Shown: positions 11,439 through 23,517, counted from the first letter of the stretch. The stretch: 64,000 nucleotides of DNA from Bubalus kerabau (GCF_029407905.1 NC_073630.1:55453001-55517000), one strand, 5' to 3'. Program-made: numbers and translations. The notes: generated by a model not told the origin, from the sequence alone.

Positions 11439-11660
11439 GGGCTTCCCAGGTGGCTCTAGTGGTAAAGAAGCAGCCTGCAATGCAGCAGAAGAAGGGGACA
11501 AGGGTTGGATCCCTGGGTGAGGAAGAGCCCCTGGAGGAGGGCACTGACAACACATTCCAGTATTCTTGCCTGCAAAATCCCATGGACAGAAGAGCCTGGA
11601 GGCTATTTCCATACGGTCACAAAGAGTCTACACGACTGAAGCAATTTAGCACACACACAT
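11439..11660 (+). mobile_element. Bov-tA SINE
   Basis: It starts with the tRNA-like head GGGGCTTCCCAGGTGGCTCT, followed by CAGCCTGCAATGCAGCAG and the BovA body (TATTCTTGCCTGCAAAATCC), ending in an ACACACAC tail. Internal changes in the middle mark it as fairly diverged. No clear TSD. Confidence 0.9.
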
Positions 11661-12639
11661 CCTTTTTTTATTTTCTAGTTTAGCTGTGAGAGAGCTGTGA
11701 AAATAGCATTTCTTTCAGGCTTTCATGGATTACTGTGCACTCTGTGATTTGCTGAGGCAGGCTTACCTTGTTTTGATGACGGTGTTGATGTGTCTGTTCC
11801 AGGCAGTTCTTTCTCCATGGTTGTTTTATATAAACGAATCTCCTCCAGTGTTGGCAGCCTGGCAGCTGATATTTAAGGGACTGTTTGAAGAATAGAGAAC
11901 TGTGATCTTGCGTATTGGGTGGTAATGGTCTGAAAAGGGGTTTAGCTTATTGTGGGGATTGTCTCTCTTTATCTTTGTATCTGCAGCCTATATTTATTGT
12001 GACAATTGGAGAGGCTTTTAGTTAAATGAGAATGTAGCCTTCTTTCTCATTTCTTTTTTGGCAATTGCCTTTATCTACTACTAGTAGGAAAACTGCTGAT
12101 ATCCTATTTGTGTAGAAGATGGGATTTCTTGAATCTTATATTTTGTTGTTATTTTTGATTATCTAATTTCAATAGGTGAATGATGACTATCTTAGACAAT
12201 TTTCCCAAAGTCAAGTTATAAACAGTACCTAATTCTTTATCTAATAAACTATTGTCTACTTGCCCACATGGGTTAGTTCATAAGTCTTTCTCTTTCTAAC
12301 TCTAGAACTTGATGAGGTTCTAAGGAAAAAAAAAAATTAAAGCACTAGGATCAGTGAAATATTAAATATTTTTTATTACTAGCATCAAATAACTCAAAAT
12401 TATATCAAATTGAGGTTTTGACATTGAAGTTTTGACATTTTTGATTGACTTGAGATAGCCACATTTGGGGTCATTCTAGTAACAATTTCTTAATTCAAGA
12501 AATGGCTGATTTAACTATATTTAGTTTCTCTCTTCTTTGATAGAGTAATGAGCTTAGGATACTGGAATTATTAAACAACTCATCAGAAACACATTCTTTT
12601 AAAAGATTTTCTTAACCTGTTTGGGTATTTATGTACTTA
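11661..12639. other. unassigned DNA
   Basis: No feature recognised. Part of it may be older L1 sequence continuous with the next feature, but the similarity is too weak to call. Confidence 0.4.
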
Positions 12640-13090
12640 TGGTTTTTCAGATTTATTGTATGCCAGTCAACTTCTCCCAGCAGTCTTCTTTGGATGTTCA
12701 GATTATCTCGTTTGGCCAGTGGGAACTCCCTTTTTAATGACTCCTGTGTTCTTCCAACATGACTCCATTAATCTTTGAAAGCTTCATTGCTTTATGGTGC
12801 CACAAAGTGTTATGGGCTCATCTTTACCTTTTGAACCTAGAGACTGAATTAGACATCTTTTACTTCAAGGAACTCTGGTTCCTTTGGGTGGAAAAATAGG
12901 ATTGGAGACCAGAAGTTATGCATTAGGGTGCATTGTATGGGTTTACTACCAAGAGATTTCTGTGGAGAGAGATAGCAAATGTATAATTTTAACTGACAGG
13001 TTTTATAAATGCCTGTATTCATAATGATATTTCCAATCTAATTCTAATAGTACTATTATATATGTGTATAAACCCTTACATATAAATGTT
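12640..13090 (-). mobile_element. ancient L1 (L1M-type) 3' fragment
   Basis: The order GATGTTCAGATTATCTCGTT, TTGGCCAGTGGGAACTCCC, TTTGAAAGCTTCATTGCTTT, AAGGAACTCTGGTTCCTTT matches the antisense 3' part of old mammalian L1 elements as I remember them. Strongly diverged; noncoding. Confidence 0.6.
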
Positions 13091-14079
13091 TCTTTTTTGC
13101 TCCATACTGACAATTTAGCTTTCTAAAAAAAGAAATATAATTACTTTTTTCCCATAAATCAAAATAGTAAAATATACTGTGTTGTCAGAGTTCAGATAAA
13201 CACTTTCTTTCTTTCTTTCTTTCTTTAGGATTTTCAGTAATTATAAGTTCCCTATGTGACCTAGTGAAGGGCTCAGGAACTGGAACTCTTCTAAGGGTGT
13301 TAGGGTTTTAACTAATTTTTGTTTTTTTCAAGGCATTGGGGAAGGTTTTTTCCCTAAGTATTTATTTTTCTCTTTCAGAATACTTAATGTCATGTTATAT
13401 CCTTATCTGAGTACACTTACAGAAGGCAATTAAGAATTTTATCCCTTTTGAAGTCTTATCTTTACACAATACAAAAAGCTTTATTTTCTCCCCAAGTTTT
13501 CTCTTAGATAATTCAGAATATTTCTCTTAGATAATCTTGGATACCTTCATCAACCAACTGGTTTTGAACCATCTCTAGAATACTAAATAAAATATAGCAT
13601 AACGTTTTACTCTAAGTTCAGGGACTACAATAGATTAACATAAAACAGAGTGTGAATTGGTTCTTACTCTCCTAACCTTTGCACTGAGAAGTAGGCATAG
13701 AAAACAGTATAAATATGTAAATCAGGTGTGCAGGAAAAAAATAGGCAAATGCAACTTTTTTGTTTTGAGAGTGGGAGAGCTAAGAGAACCTGGACAATGA
13801 ACCTGCAGGTATAGTCCTGAAATGAAAACTGAAGAAATGAAAGTGAAAATTTTTGAAAAAAATAGAAATGGTTCAGTGTTGAATTTGCTATGGAATTCCT
13901 TTCTAGTGTAGAAGAGAACAAGAGCAGTGAGAATTTGAATGTACAAATGGGCATTGTCCAGAACATTTATGAAAATAGTACTCTGACTACAACCTCCACA
14001 GCAACCAGTTGGGGAAGCCAAACTACCACCTTGGTGGAAATAGGCCCAGAATAGTCAGAATGCACTCAATACTTGTTAA
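13091..14079. other. unassigned DNA with a CTTT microsatellite
   Basis: A (CTTT)n microsatellite of about five to six units is at 13204-13226. The rest shows no recognised feature; the overlapping minus-strand frames near 13660-14020 look fortuitous. Confidence 0.5.
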
Positions 14080-14370
14080 TGTTCTTATTGCCTGACACGG
14101 CTTGCAACTCAGGACCCAATCAGAGAAAGACAAATCTATTTCTCAAACCAGTTGTAGAAGGTTCCCCACTTCTAATTAGTTCAAATCTAGCTTCCCCTTG
14201 CCAATGGTTTACAAGCAGAACCTACCTGAAGCCGTCCTTTTTGTTCCCTATAAAGCTTTTCCACTCTCCTGACAGTCTTTAAGTCTCATCCAAATGCAAA
14301 TAACAGAGGTTGACTCCCTTGCTATAGCCTGGTTTGAATAAATAGCCTGTTCTAGTCCTGGTGATCTCAA
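14080..14370 (+). mobile_element. possible ancient ERV LTR
   Basis: A CCAATGG box, CTATAAAGC (about 14249-14257) and AATAAATAGCC (about 14338) occur in LTR-like order, with GTTGACTCCCTTGCTATAG between the last two. This resembles ERV1-type LTR architecture, but I cannot name a family and boundaries are guesses. Confidence 0.35.
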
Positions 14371-14833
14371 TATATCCCCACAGAAGGAAGTAAAAGTAAG
14401 ATATCTAGGGACTTTGTGCACACCTCATCCTTGTTCTGTAACACACTCCATTACGTTTTATATTCATGCTGCTCCAAATTTTATTAAAATGGCACCAAAT
14501 TTGACAGGAAATGATATCACACTCTTGAAACTTGTAGAAATATAATCCTCACCATTACTAAAAATTCTTCATATGAGAAAAATAAGGAAAAAAAAATGAC
14601 CAGAGAAAAGTCAGGTGGCTTCTTTACCTTAATTTTAACATCAGACTTTGAGATTCTCTATTATATATGAGTATAATTCACGATCATATGCTTCATCACC
14701 TTTCCAGCAATAGTTTTGTAATCCACAAGAAAGGGAACTTTTGTAATCTGAAGGAAACACACCAATAATACGCCTTTGAAAATAATTTCAATTTGACATT
14801 TTTACTACAATGGAACTGCTATTACTCATAGAA
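14371..14833. other. unassigned AT-rich DNA
   Basis: No feature recognised. Confidence 0.45.
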
Positions 14834-15649
14834 CAGAGGTTGAAAAACTTTTTGTGCAAAGGGACAGCTAGTGCATTTTTTAGACTATGTGTGCCATATG
14901 GTCTATGTGGCAACTACTAAATTGTTGAAAGCTGTCTCTCTAAGTATTACCAACACAATCTGTTGATAAGGCAAAGCTGAGTTTATTGCTTACCACAGTG
15001 AGAGAGAACACCACCTCCGCAAGGCTTTGGCAGCATTTCAGATGGTCTAAATTTGTTGATAAATGGAAATTTGAGTATGGATAGGTCTTTCACTGTGAGA
15101 CCTTGATTACAATAGAACTGGGAAAGGATAAAGGTCGCTGATTAGGGAAAACAAGCAGGGTGATGACTTGAGTTAAAGAACTCAAAGAATCTCAGGGTGC
15201 ACACTTTGCTGATGCTTTCTGTTAAAAAGTAGATGGATTTTTTAAATCCCATAATGGCCAACCCATTTGCCTGAGCAGAAGTGTTTTGGAAAAAGCAAAA
15301 TTATGCTAATGAAAAAAGTGGGTGAGAAAACTCATGTCAATGTAGAAATAAAGTTTCATTTACATTCTCCTGTCTAGGCTAGGTGTGGGGTAGACAATTT
15401 TGATTCTCAGACTTTGGTGTTGTAGCACAAAAACAGTCACAAGCAATAAATACATCAGCAAATGAGAGGAGATGCATGCTAATAAAACATTATACATAAA
15501 TACTTAAATGAATTTCATATAATTTTCAAGTCACAAAATATCATTCTTCCTTTGATCATTTTAAAACATTTAAAAAACATAAAGACTTATCAGCCTGCAG
15601 ATTGTACAGCAGGAAACAAGGATGCAAGGCTTCAGTTTGCCAAAATCTG
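14834..15649 (+). mobile_element. hAT-type nonautonomous DNA transposon, split by an insertion
   Basis: The left part (14834-14927) begins CAGAGGTTGAAAAACTTTTT and includes GCCATATGGTCTATGTGGCA. The right part (15419-15649) has GTTGTAGCACAAAAACAGTC and AATAAAACATTATACATAAA, and ends CAGTTTGCCAAAATCTG. The ends are imperfect inverted repeats (CAGAGGTTG / CAGATTTTGG). Together they read as one hAT-Charlie-like element of roughly 320 bp. Noncoding. Confidence 0.6.
14928..15418. mobile_element. about 490-bp insertion inside the hAT element, LTR-like
   Basis: The two hAT halves join correctly only if this block is removed. It starts near TGAAAGCTGTCTCTC and holds CACAGTGAGAGAGAACACCACC. Length and composition fit an LTR, but its family and exact ends are not established. 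A TGTTG repeat at the two junctions could be a 5-bp TSD. Confidence 0.35.
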
Positions 15650-18600
15650 AGTTAGAGGGCCAAAGGGAGTAGCATATATATGCAGTAGGACATTAAGAAG
15701 TAATTCTTTAAGTTTAATCTTACTTTTGGAAACTATAACATAAAATTCTTCTGATTTGAGAGGAGGACTTGCTCATCTTTTGATTAGTGGGGAGGAGGGA
15801 GTCGCATTTTTCCAGAAATTACTTTTGCTTTGTCTACTCATTTCCAGTCATCATAAACGTGAGACCACTTAAAGATTATTGCTCATCTGGGTGTTTCTTA
15901 GACCACTCATGGAGTGTAAATTTGCATCTGTGAGAAGAGGCTTCTGATGATAAATTTCTAAAAGGGCTATTTATTTTACAAACTGGAATAACTCCTGAGA
16001 CCTGGTGCCTCTCCCACATTTATGTCAAGAGTTAGAGAAAAAAATGTTAACTCTCTGGCCTGCAGTTCAGTTTTCTCTTCCAATCCACAGCTGTGGGTTG
16101 GAACATGGACCCTGCACATCATCATATAGTTAACAAAACTTTGTAGCACATTTGTCTCCAGTCCATAAACCCCATCCCACTTCCAGGCCTGGCAAACAGC
16201 CTGCATCTCCTTGGCCAAGCCTGAAGCCTAAATGGTATGTTCTGACTTGAGAGGATGGGACTTGAAAAGAGGCTCATAAAGCCCTGAATGCGACCTTATG
16301 GATGGTGGGCAGGGAATTCCAGTCTCCTGATAACCAGAATCTGATCTTTTGACCATATGATCAGTTTACAGGGTTCTCATTTTGCTGTCAGGCAACTTTC
16401 GCCTAGCTTGCCTACACACCCAGGGTATATACTTTGAGGGTACTGTTTCTCTGTAGTAGCACAATTCTCCTCCTTAATGGAACCTATGCATTTCTCCTCT
16501 CTCCAACATCTACATTTAACCTCAAGTATCAAGATTTCTGATATTGGCAAATGCACTTGGAGTGTGAATACTCAATTAACACTATTTCCAAACACTTCTA
16601 AATTTTTGCATTCTGGGAATGTCCTCACACTTTTTCCTTTTTTTTGTTTAGCTATACATTTAATAGAATATTGGTTGCAATGTATTCAGAATATATTTTA
16701 TACAAATTAAAAAAATTTTTTTTTTTCAAAATAGCAAGTCCATTTGAAATCTTAAAGTGAAATTCCCAGTTTCCTGATCAAACCACTTTTGATATTCTTG
16801 TCATAAAATGTATAGAACCTTTCCTTTGTTGCATGCTTACTTTGCATTTTCTCTTTCCCATCTGATTTTCAGCCCTGGAGATATTTTTTTTGGAGGCAAG
16901 TAATAACAGCTTCTAACTCAACATTTTCATCTTTATTTGGCAGGAGATTATTTTTAATGTTGATTATGTTTCTAAATAATTAAATATTATGTTATTTTCA
17001 AAACTTCCATGTCTGGCTTTAGTTTAATAATATTTATCTTCAGTGTCTTCACCCTAGTTATGTCTTCCTACTAGAAGAAATTAGATTATAGTATATTTTT
17101 ATAAGAGTAAAATTGGCTTTATTATTTACAAAGATTCATGTTTTATTTTACTTCTCTCATAAAGATTAAAATTCTAAGTTTGTCTGGTTGATGTAGCAAA
17201 GGTAATTATGCCAAGAATATATTGCTTAGAAGAAAAGAGCTTTTCGATAACTCTTGGTTAACAGATTTTGTGTCTCTATTTCACAGCAGGTAATTCTTTT
17301 TATTTTAGGGTTTGTAGTGGCTATGTGAAAACCCATGAATAACAGTGGCATAAAGAATTAATTCTTATGTGTATTGAAAAATAGACATACTTTATAAAAC
17401 AGCTGGAAATATACAGCTATATATAGACACAGGAACTGTTTTCAGGGACCTATATTCTTAAAGTATACACATATTTTAAGAATTGAACAAAAGACAAAGA
17501 AATTTTAAATCCAAATGAAAATATAGAGAATTTTTATTTTGAAAATTAGTTTGAAACTGTGGATATGAAATTTAAAATAAAGTGAACCATAGTATTTTAG
17601 AAGTGAATATTTATATACATAGCAAATTATTGAATCATTGGTTACACTGACATCTAAATAAATGACTTTGTAGCAAGAAAAAGGGAGATTTTTAGTTTTA
17701 AAAAGACGTGCTCTCATGTATTCTATGATCTTACATTACTTAAAAAATAAATTAGTACTTAAAAATTAAAATACGGCAAGAATATCCTAAGCAGGATACC
17801 TTGTTATGGAACTGCCTTCCTATGACTCACAGTTAGGTGAATTCCCATAAGTAACTGTGGTTCATCATTTAATTTATTTGAATCTCTGTTTGTGAAATCT
17901 ACTTTGATGTTGCTTTAATAATATAGTAATTGAGTGATATTTGTTCAATTAATAGGGATATAGTTACAAACTCTTCCTATTTTTAGAACCATCAATGATG
18001 CAGTTTTTTTCTAGTCCTGCCTCATCATCTCTGGCTCAGTTTAGGATCTAATCATACAAAAATTTGCACATTCTGTTTGGTTTCTTGCCTATGTACTGTT
18101 GCTCTTATCATCTCGTTTGTCCATATTACAGCTCTGCATCCTTCTGATTCCCCATTTTCATGTAATTTTCTCTGCTGTCAATGTATTTTGAGACATATTT
18201 TAATTGTACCACTTAATATATTAAAATCAGCTACCATTTCAGGGAGAGATGACGTTTATTTCAATGATTTTTGGTTGTGGATGGAGGGACAGTGGTCGCA
18301 TCCATTTTGGTGACTGTGATAATGGAAATGTGGATTCCTTTTCCTGATCCCCCAAGCTTCCAAATATGTCAGCTAATCACTGGCACTCAGAGTACAGGAG
18401 GCAGGCAGGAAAAAGAAACAGAGAAAAACGGCAAGAATTCAGAGATAACTTTCTAAAATAGCATGAAAGGGCTGCGATTGGAGCTATTTTACCTATTCAG
18501 GAAGTTATTTGGCAACTAAAACTTGCAATCATTATTTGCCACTGTAATGCAATTTTAATATATAATAATGAAATATAGCCTTTAATAGAATAAATTACAT
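15650..18600. other. repeat-poor AT-rich DNA
   Basis: About 2.95 kb without a recognised repeat. 15750-16480 is somewhat less AT-rich and might be an old ERV or L1 relic, but I cannot match it. 16600-18600 is AT-rich with short fortuitous frames only. Confidence 0.45.
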
Positions 18601-18978
18601 ATAATACATTCATGTGCTGTGCTTAGTCACTCAGTCATGTCCAACTCTGTGATCCCATGGTTTTTAGCCCACCAGGCTCCTCTATCTATGGGGATTCTCC
18701 AGCCAAGAGTACTGGAATGGATTGCCATGCTCTCTTACAGGGGATCTTCCAAACCCAGGGATCGAACCCAGGTCTCCTGCATTGGGGCAAGAATCTTTAC
18801 CATCTGAGCTACCAGGGAATCTGAGAGAATACTGGAGTGGGTAGCCCTTCTCCAGAGGATCTTCTCCAGATCCCTTCTCCAGAGGCTCTTCCCAACCCAG
18901 GAATTGAACGGGGGTCTCCTGCATTGCAGGTGGATTCTTAACTAACTGAGCTACCAAGGAAGCCCATAATACATTCAT
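18601..18978 (-). mobile_element. Bov-tA SINE with two tRNA-like heads, 13-bp TSD
   Basis: One insertion (18614-18965) is bounded by a perfect TSD ATAATACATTCAT (18601-18613 and 18966-18978). Read on the minus strand it has a tRNA head, a short piece of BovA body, a second tRNA head (TAGCTCAGATGGTAAAG) and a full BovA body. Within the first body part the CTCTGGAGAAG motif is repeated three times. The single TSD shows that the dimer inserted as one unit. Confidence 0.9.
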
Positions 18979-19376
18979 ACTTACCCAGTAAAAGGATCTA
19001 TCAAGATGATTCCAAGTTATAATTGTTATTTCATTATTCACTAGCCTGGGAATTTAAAAATAGCCATTTTAAATTCATTTCAAGCCACTTTAGAAGCAAC
19101 ACCATAAGAAAGAAAGAGGCAGAGAAAAGTATCAGCACTAACAATTTTCTGAAACTTCTATCTCAAATGAAAATTCTGCTGTCACCTACTTCTGATCTCT
19201 TTTCCAAAATTATTCTTTTTGATCACTGAGAAGAGAAGAATGGGGCAATAGGAAAAGAACCTAGTGCAAAAAGCAGGAAAACAGTGGAATATGATGCAGT
19301 CTTAAAAAGTACAATGTGTACTCCATTACCTTGCTTTTGTTGGCTTTAGCCTTTTTTATTTTGCTAATTTAATGGT
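18979..19376. other. unassigned spacer
   Basis: About 400 bp, AT-rich; no feature recognised. Confidence 0.5.
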
Positions 19377-19660
19377 CACAGAAGGCAATGGCACCCCACT
19401 CCAGTACTCTTGCCTGGAAAATCCCATGGATGGAGGAGCCTGGTAGGCTGTAGTCCATGGGGTCGCTGGGAGTCGGACACGACTGAAGGACTTCCCTTTC
19501 ACTTTTCACTTTCATGCATTGGAGAAGGAAATGGCAACCCACTCCAGTGTTCTTGCCTGGAGAATCCCAGGGATGGGGGAGCCTGGTGGGCTTCTGTCTA
19601 TGGGGTCATACAGAGTCGAACACGACTGAAGCGACTTAGCAGCAGCAGCAGTTTAATGGT
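19368..19660 (+). mobile_element. BOV-A2 SINE with TSD
   Basis: The complete two-monomer element (19377-19651) ends in (AGC)n. The flanks TTTAATGGT (19368-19376 and 19652-19660) are a perfect 9-bp TSD. Divergence from other BOV-A2 copies in the window is low, so it is relatively young. Confidence 0.95.
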
Positions 19661-20805
19661 ACCAGGTAACTACCTCATAATTTGGAAATAATTCTTTTTA
19701 AAATTTTTGTTTAGTGGATGATGATTGGTGAGGATTCAGATTATGAGCACAAGGTTAATAAGATTTTCTTGTAAATACTTTTTTAATCAAATTAATAAAC
19801 AATTCATATTAATTCTATCAAATTGGTATATATATATATATATTGAACCTTGTATATATATGTGCATAAATCTATATATATATACACATTAAAAAGTTTA
19901 ATGATTCAATTTTTAATATGATTACTAACATCAAACATTAAATATTTATCAATACATGTATATTACTATGTCTAATATTAATAGAGATGAAGTAATGACA
20001 TAGAAAAATGTTTTCTGGAATAATTTTAGCATTTAGCTTTTTGCAAAAACCATTGTAACTATATGGATTTCATCAAAAAGTTAGTAACAAGTATTTAGGA
20101 ATTATTTCATACTAGATTAGTAAATTCAGAGGTTCATTCAATTTAAATTTTTAGGGCAGAATATGGAAATTTATAATTTTATATGCAATGGTATTTTAAA
20201 CAAAACTTCAAATTTAATAAATTTCTTTACACAAAATAAAACAACTACAAGAATACACTACACCCAGGCACATAAGTATTTAATAACAGAATTACTGTTC
20301 AACAAACATTTTCATGATACAAGTTAATTAACTATATATATCCTTTATCTTAACATATTTTAACACATTTTACCTGTACCAACTTTTTTAACATACATTA
20401 TTTTTTAACAACTTCTGTAGAGCAAAATGAGCTAGAGAAGCATAATGAAATTAATATGACAAAGTGTTTCTTTGAATAAAAAATCATATTTGAGGCAAAT
20501 GTACAAATAATAAGCCTCTACACATTAAAAGGTAACATAACATTGCTAATATTAGAAGGCAAAAATTTAATAATAACTAGAAAAGTTGAAATGATATTCA
20601 TTTTATGATCTCAAGTTTACATGTACAAGAAAAGTAAATATTTGGGTCTTTCATTGGAAAATATTTTTTAGCTTAATTCTGTTGTTTTTCTTGGATCTTG
20701 AAAAATACAATTTAAACTTTGCAGTAGGTTATGTTTCCTTGGTACATTAACTTGCTTATTTATGCTTAATATTTCTTTCTGAATATTTTTAGCACAATTC
20801 TTTTT
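19661..20805. other. unassigned AT-rich DNA with TA repeats
   Basis: (TA)n at 19827-19843 and further TA-rich tracts to about 19905. No gene or interspersed repeat recognised. Confidence 0.5.
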
Positions 20806-20983
20806 TCCTCTGCTGCTGCTGCTAAGTCGCTTCAGTCGTGTCCGACTCTGTGCGACCCCATAGACGGCAGGCCACTAAGCTCCCCCGTCCCTGGGATTCT
20901 CCAGGCAAGAACACTGGAGTGGGTTGCCATTTCCTTCTCCAATGCATGAAAAGTGAAAGTGAAGTCGCTCAGTCGTGTCCTCT
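20806..20983 (-). mobile_element. BOV-A2 SINE, truncated
   Basis: Antisense copy that begins with the CTGCTGCTGC tail (20812) and stops in monomer 1 at GCTCAGTCGTGTCC (20980), so it lacks the element's 5' monomer. A 6-bp TCCTCT flank at 20806-20811 and 20978-20983 could be a short TSD. Confidence 0.92.
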
Positions 20984-21033
20984 AAGATACCTTATTTCTA
21001 TGGAAAGTTTAGGCTCATGGAATCTTGCTTCAG

Positions 21034-21049
21034 GAAAAAAAAAAAAAAA
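21034..21049. repeat. poly(A) run
   Basis: About 15 A in the spacer between two antisense BOV-A2 copies. No element body precedes it. Confidence 0.8.
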
Positions 21050-21063
21050 GATTATCTTATATT

Positions 21064-21354
21064 TTTTAATGCTCTGCTGCTGCTGTTAAGTCACTTCAGT
21101 CGTGTCAGACTCTGTGCGACCCTACAGACGTCAGCCCACCAGGCTCCCCCATCCCTGGGATTCTCCAGGCAAGAACACTGGAGTGGGTTGCCATTTCCTT
21201 CTCCAATGCATGAAAAGTGAAAATGAAGTCGCTCAGTCGTGTCCGACTCTTAGGGACCCCATGGACTGAAGCCTACCAGGCTCCTCCATCCATGGGATTT
21301 TCCAGGCAAGAGTACTGGAGTGGGGTGCCATTGCCTTCTCCGTTTTAATGTTCT
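21064..21354 (-). mobile_element. BOV-A2 SINE with near-perfect TSD
   Basis: Complete antisense element (21076-21342). The flanks TTTTAATGCTCT (21064-21075) and TTTTAATGTTCT (21343-21354) match at 11 of 12 bases. Confidence 0.95.
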
Positions 21355-21559
21355 AGAGGTATCTTAAAAACTACAAAGGGTTAATCATAGAATATGCAGT
21401 TCAGTTAGGCTATAGGAACATAATTTTATACTCTTTTTATAGATTTTTAGAAAGATTTTTCCCTTCAGAGTATTTTTCACCTATGGGGCCACAGATTAGT
21501 TCAGAGAAATAGAGGATGGAGTATTAGCTCTAATAGAATTATTGATACAAGTGTATGCA
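21355..21559. other. unassigned spacer
   Basis: No feature recognised. Confidence 0.5.
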
Positions 21560-21806
21560 CAGTATGAAAATGAAAGTATTAGTCGCTCAGTCGTGTCTGA
21601 CTCTTTGCCACCCCATGACTGTAACCCGCCAGGCTCCTCTATACATGGGATTCTCCAGGCAAGAATACTGACCTGAGTTGCCATTTCTGCCTCCAGGAGA
21701 TCTTCTGCACAGAGGCATCAAACCCAGGTCTCCTGCATCTCCTGCATTGACAAGTGGGTCGTTTACCACTAGCACCATATGCTAGTGGTATATGCCAGCT
21801 CAGTAT
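21560..21806 (-). mobile_element. Bov-tA SINE with 5' foldback
   Basis: Antisense Bov-tA: BovA body from AGTCGCTCAGTCGTGTCTG to the tRNA head near TTTACCACTAGCACC. At the head the 10-mer ACCACTAGCA (21765-21774) is followed after 5 bp by its exact complement TGCTAGTGGT (21780-21789), which is not part of a normal Bov-tA. CAGTAT at 21560-21565 and 21801-21806 may be the TSD. Confidence 0.85.
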
Positions 21807-22117
21807 AGAATAAAATAATTATAAAATAGTTTACAGAAAATTATACTGGGTGATACACCAGAGTCAATACTTCTTCATTAAATCACTTTATCTATCTTTA
21901 TCTATGTATCTTTTTATACTTATCATTTATTATTTCAACAGATAATTCCATATATGCATGGAATGTATTGATACTTTAAATTTTAACTTATATGAGTGGT
22001 AGGAGTATATTTAATAGGAATTTTAGGGATAACAAGATGGCATTGTTGTTGTTACTTGAGAAATTATTTACATAAATGAAATGCTCTGTGATTTTTGGCA
22101 ATTGTATTATATTCATT
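21807..22117. other. unassigned AT-rich DNA
   Basis: No feature recognised. Confidence 0.5.
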
Positions 22118-22341
22118 GGTGTTTTCCTGGTGGTTCAGCTGTAAAGAATCCACCTGCAATGCAGGAGACATGGATTTGATCCCTGAGTTGGGAGGAACCC
22201 TTGGAGAAGGAAATGGCAACCCACTCCAGTATTCTTGCCTGGAAAATCCCATGAACAGAGGAGCCTGGCAGCTACAGTTCTTAGGGTCACAGGAGATGAC
22301 AGTTGAACACAGTTAACAACTAAACCACCACCACCACCACC
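22118..22341 (+). mobile_element. Bov-tA SINE with (CCA)n tail
   Basis: tRNA-like head GTTTTCCTGGTGGTTCAGCT, then CCACCTGCAATGCAGGAG, the BovA body, and a (CCA)n microsatellite tail at 22325-22341. No clear TSD. Confidence 0.92.
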
Positions 22342-22547
22342 ATATACCCTTATGTTTCTCAACTCAGTTAAGATAAAGAACAATTTCATTAGACTTCAAA
22401 AATGATCATTCAAGAGCCTTGCCAAAAAATTCTACTCACTTTCCCAGCTCCCTCAACAGAGCCACCACTGCTTTAATTTCTTTAAGCATGGGATTTTCTT
22501 TATTATTATTATTATTCTAGAACTTCAAGTGAGTAAAATCATACAGT

Positions 22548-23371
22548 GTGTACTCCTTTGGTGTTCTGAAACCAGTTCAACGTGTGTGGAGGGGTGGCCA
22601 CATGCCAGTGATAAATAATTCTGGGGATACCAAAAGAATGTCCTACAATTTAATTCAATTTGGACACCATCTACTCAAAAACAGGACCAGATTCCACAGA
22701 TTGAGAACTAAGTCCTACAAGGCTGTCCAGCCTAACCATTTCAAACTCTGGTTACAAGCCTGGGTTGTAACCTGTGCTTCTAAGTCAACAACTGGATATA
22801 GATCAGAGGTTCCCATGATTCCCTCCTTGGGTTTGCTTAATTTGTTGGGTGGATCATTGAACTCAGGAAATGCATCGCTAGATCACTGGTTTGTTATGAA
22901 AATATATAACTCAGGAACAGCCAGATGGAAGAAATGCAAAGGGCACGGTATGGGGAAAGGATTCTCTCCAGTCAAACCACATGCCCTGTATCTTCATGTG
23001 TTCATCAACCTGGAAGCTCTCTGAGCTCCTTCTTTTGTGTTTATTTATTTATTTATTTATTTTATGGAGCTTTTATTCATAGGCATGGATGATTAAATCA
23101 TTGCCCATTGAGATTGAACTCAATCTGTAGCTCCTCTCTCCTCCTCAGCAGGTCAGTGGGTGAAACTGGAAGCTCAAATCCTCTAACCAGAGGGTTGGCT
23201 GTCTCTGCAACCTGCCCTCATCCTTAGGTGCTTTCTAAATGCATGTCATTAACATAAAAAATAAACTTTCATAGTTTTCATCACTCAAGAAATTCCAAGA
23301 GTTCTAGGATTTTTGTGCCAGATACAAGGAAAAGACCAAATATATATTTCTCATTATAAATCACAATATCA
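22548..23371 (+). mobile_element. ERVL-type solo LTR (MER21-like)
   Basis: Landmarks I recognise from an old eutherian LTR: ACCAAAAGAATGTCCTACAA, AACTGGATATAGATCAGAGG, ACTCAGGAACAGCCAGATGG, and an end at CTCATTATAAATCACAATATCACA-like sequence. It sits inside an older L1, is about 820 bp long and has no internal retroviral genes. A (TTTA)n tract occurs at about 23041-23062. The fortuitous 158-codon frame across it is not a gene. Confidence 0.65.
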
Positions 23372-23475
23372 CATATTATTTTTTGTCTGGTTACTTTCAC
23401 TCAGCAGGTTTCTGAGTTCCATCCATACATGGTGTGTATATAAATAAAATTTTACTATTGAATAATCCACTCTCT

Positions 23476-23480
23476 GTGTG

Positions 23481-23512
<32 letters not shown>
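23476..23512. repeat. compound (GT)/(TA)/(CA) microsatellite
   Basis: GTGTG followed by (TA)n and (CA)n, lying within the old L1. Confidence 0.9.

Positions 23513-23517
<5 letters not shown>

Noticed and set aside
13664..14021. Two overlapping minus-strand frames of about 100 codons
   Set aside because: No domain, signal or conserved motif, and no promoter or splice context; overlapping frames of this size are expected by chance in 64 kb.
20806..21354. Regular repeated units suggesting a CRISPR-like or satellite array
   Set aside because: The units are two independent BOV-A2 insertions, one with a clear TSD and one with a possible short one, each with two related monomers.
22548..23024. 158-codon open frame on the plus strand
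   Set aside because: It lies wholly within sequence recognised as an old ERVL-type LTR, which is noncoding, and the predicted protein has no family features.
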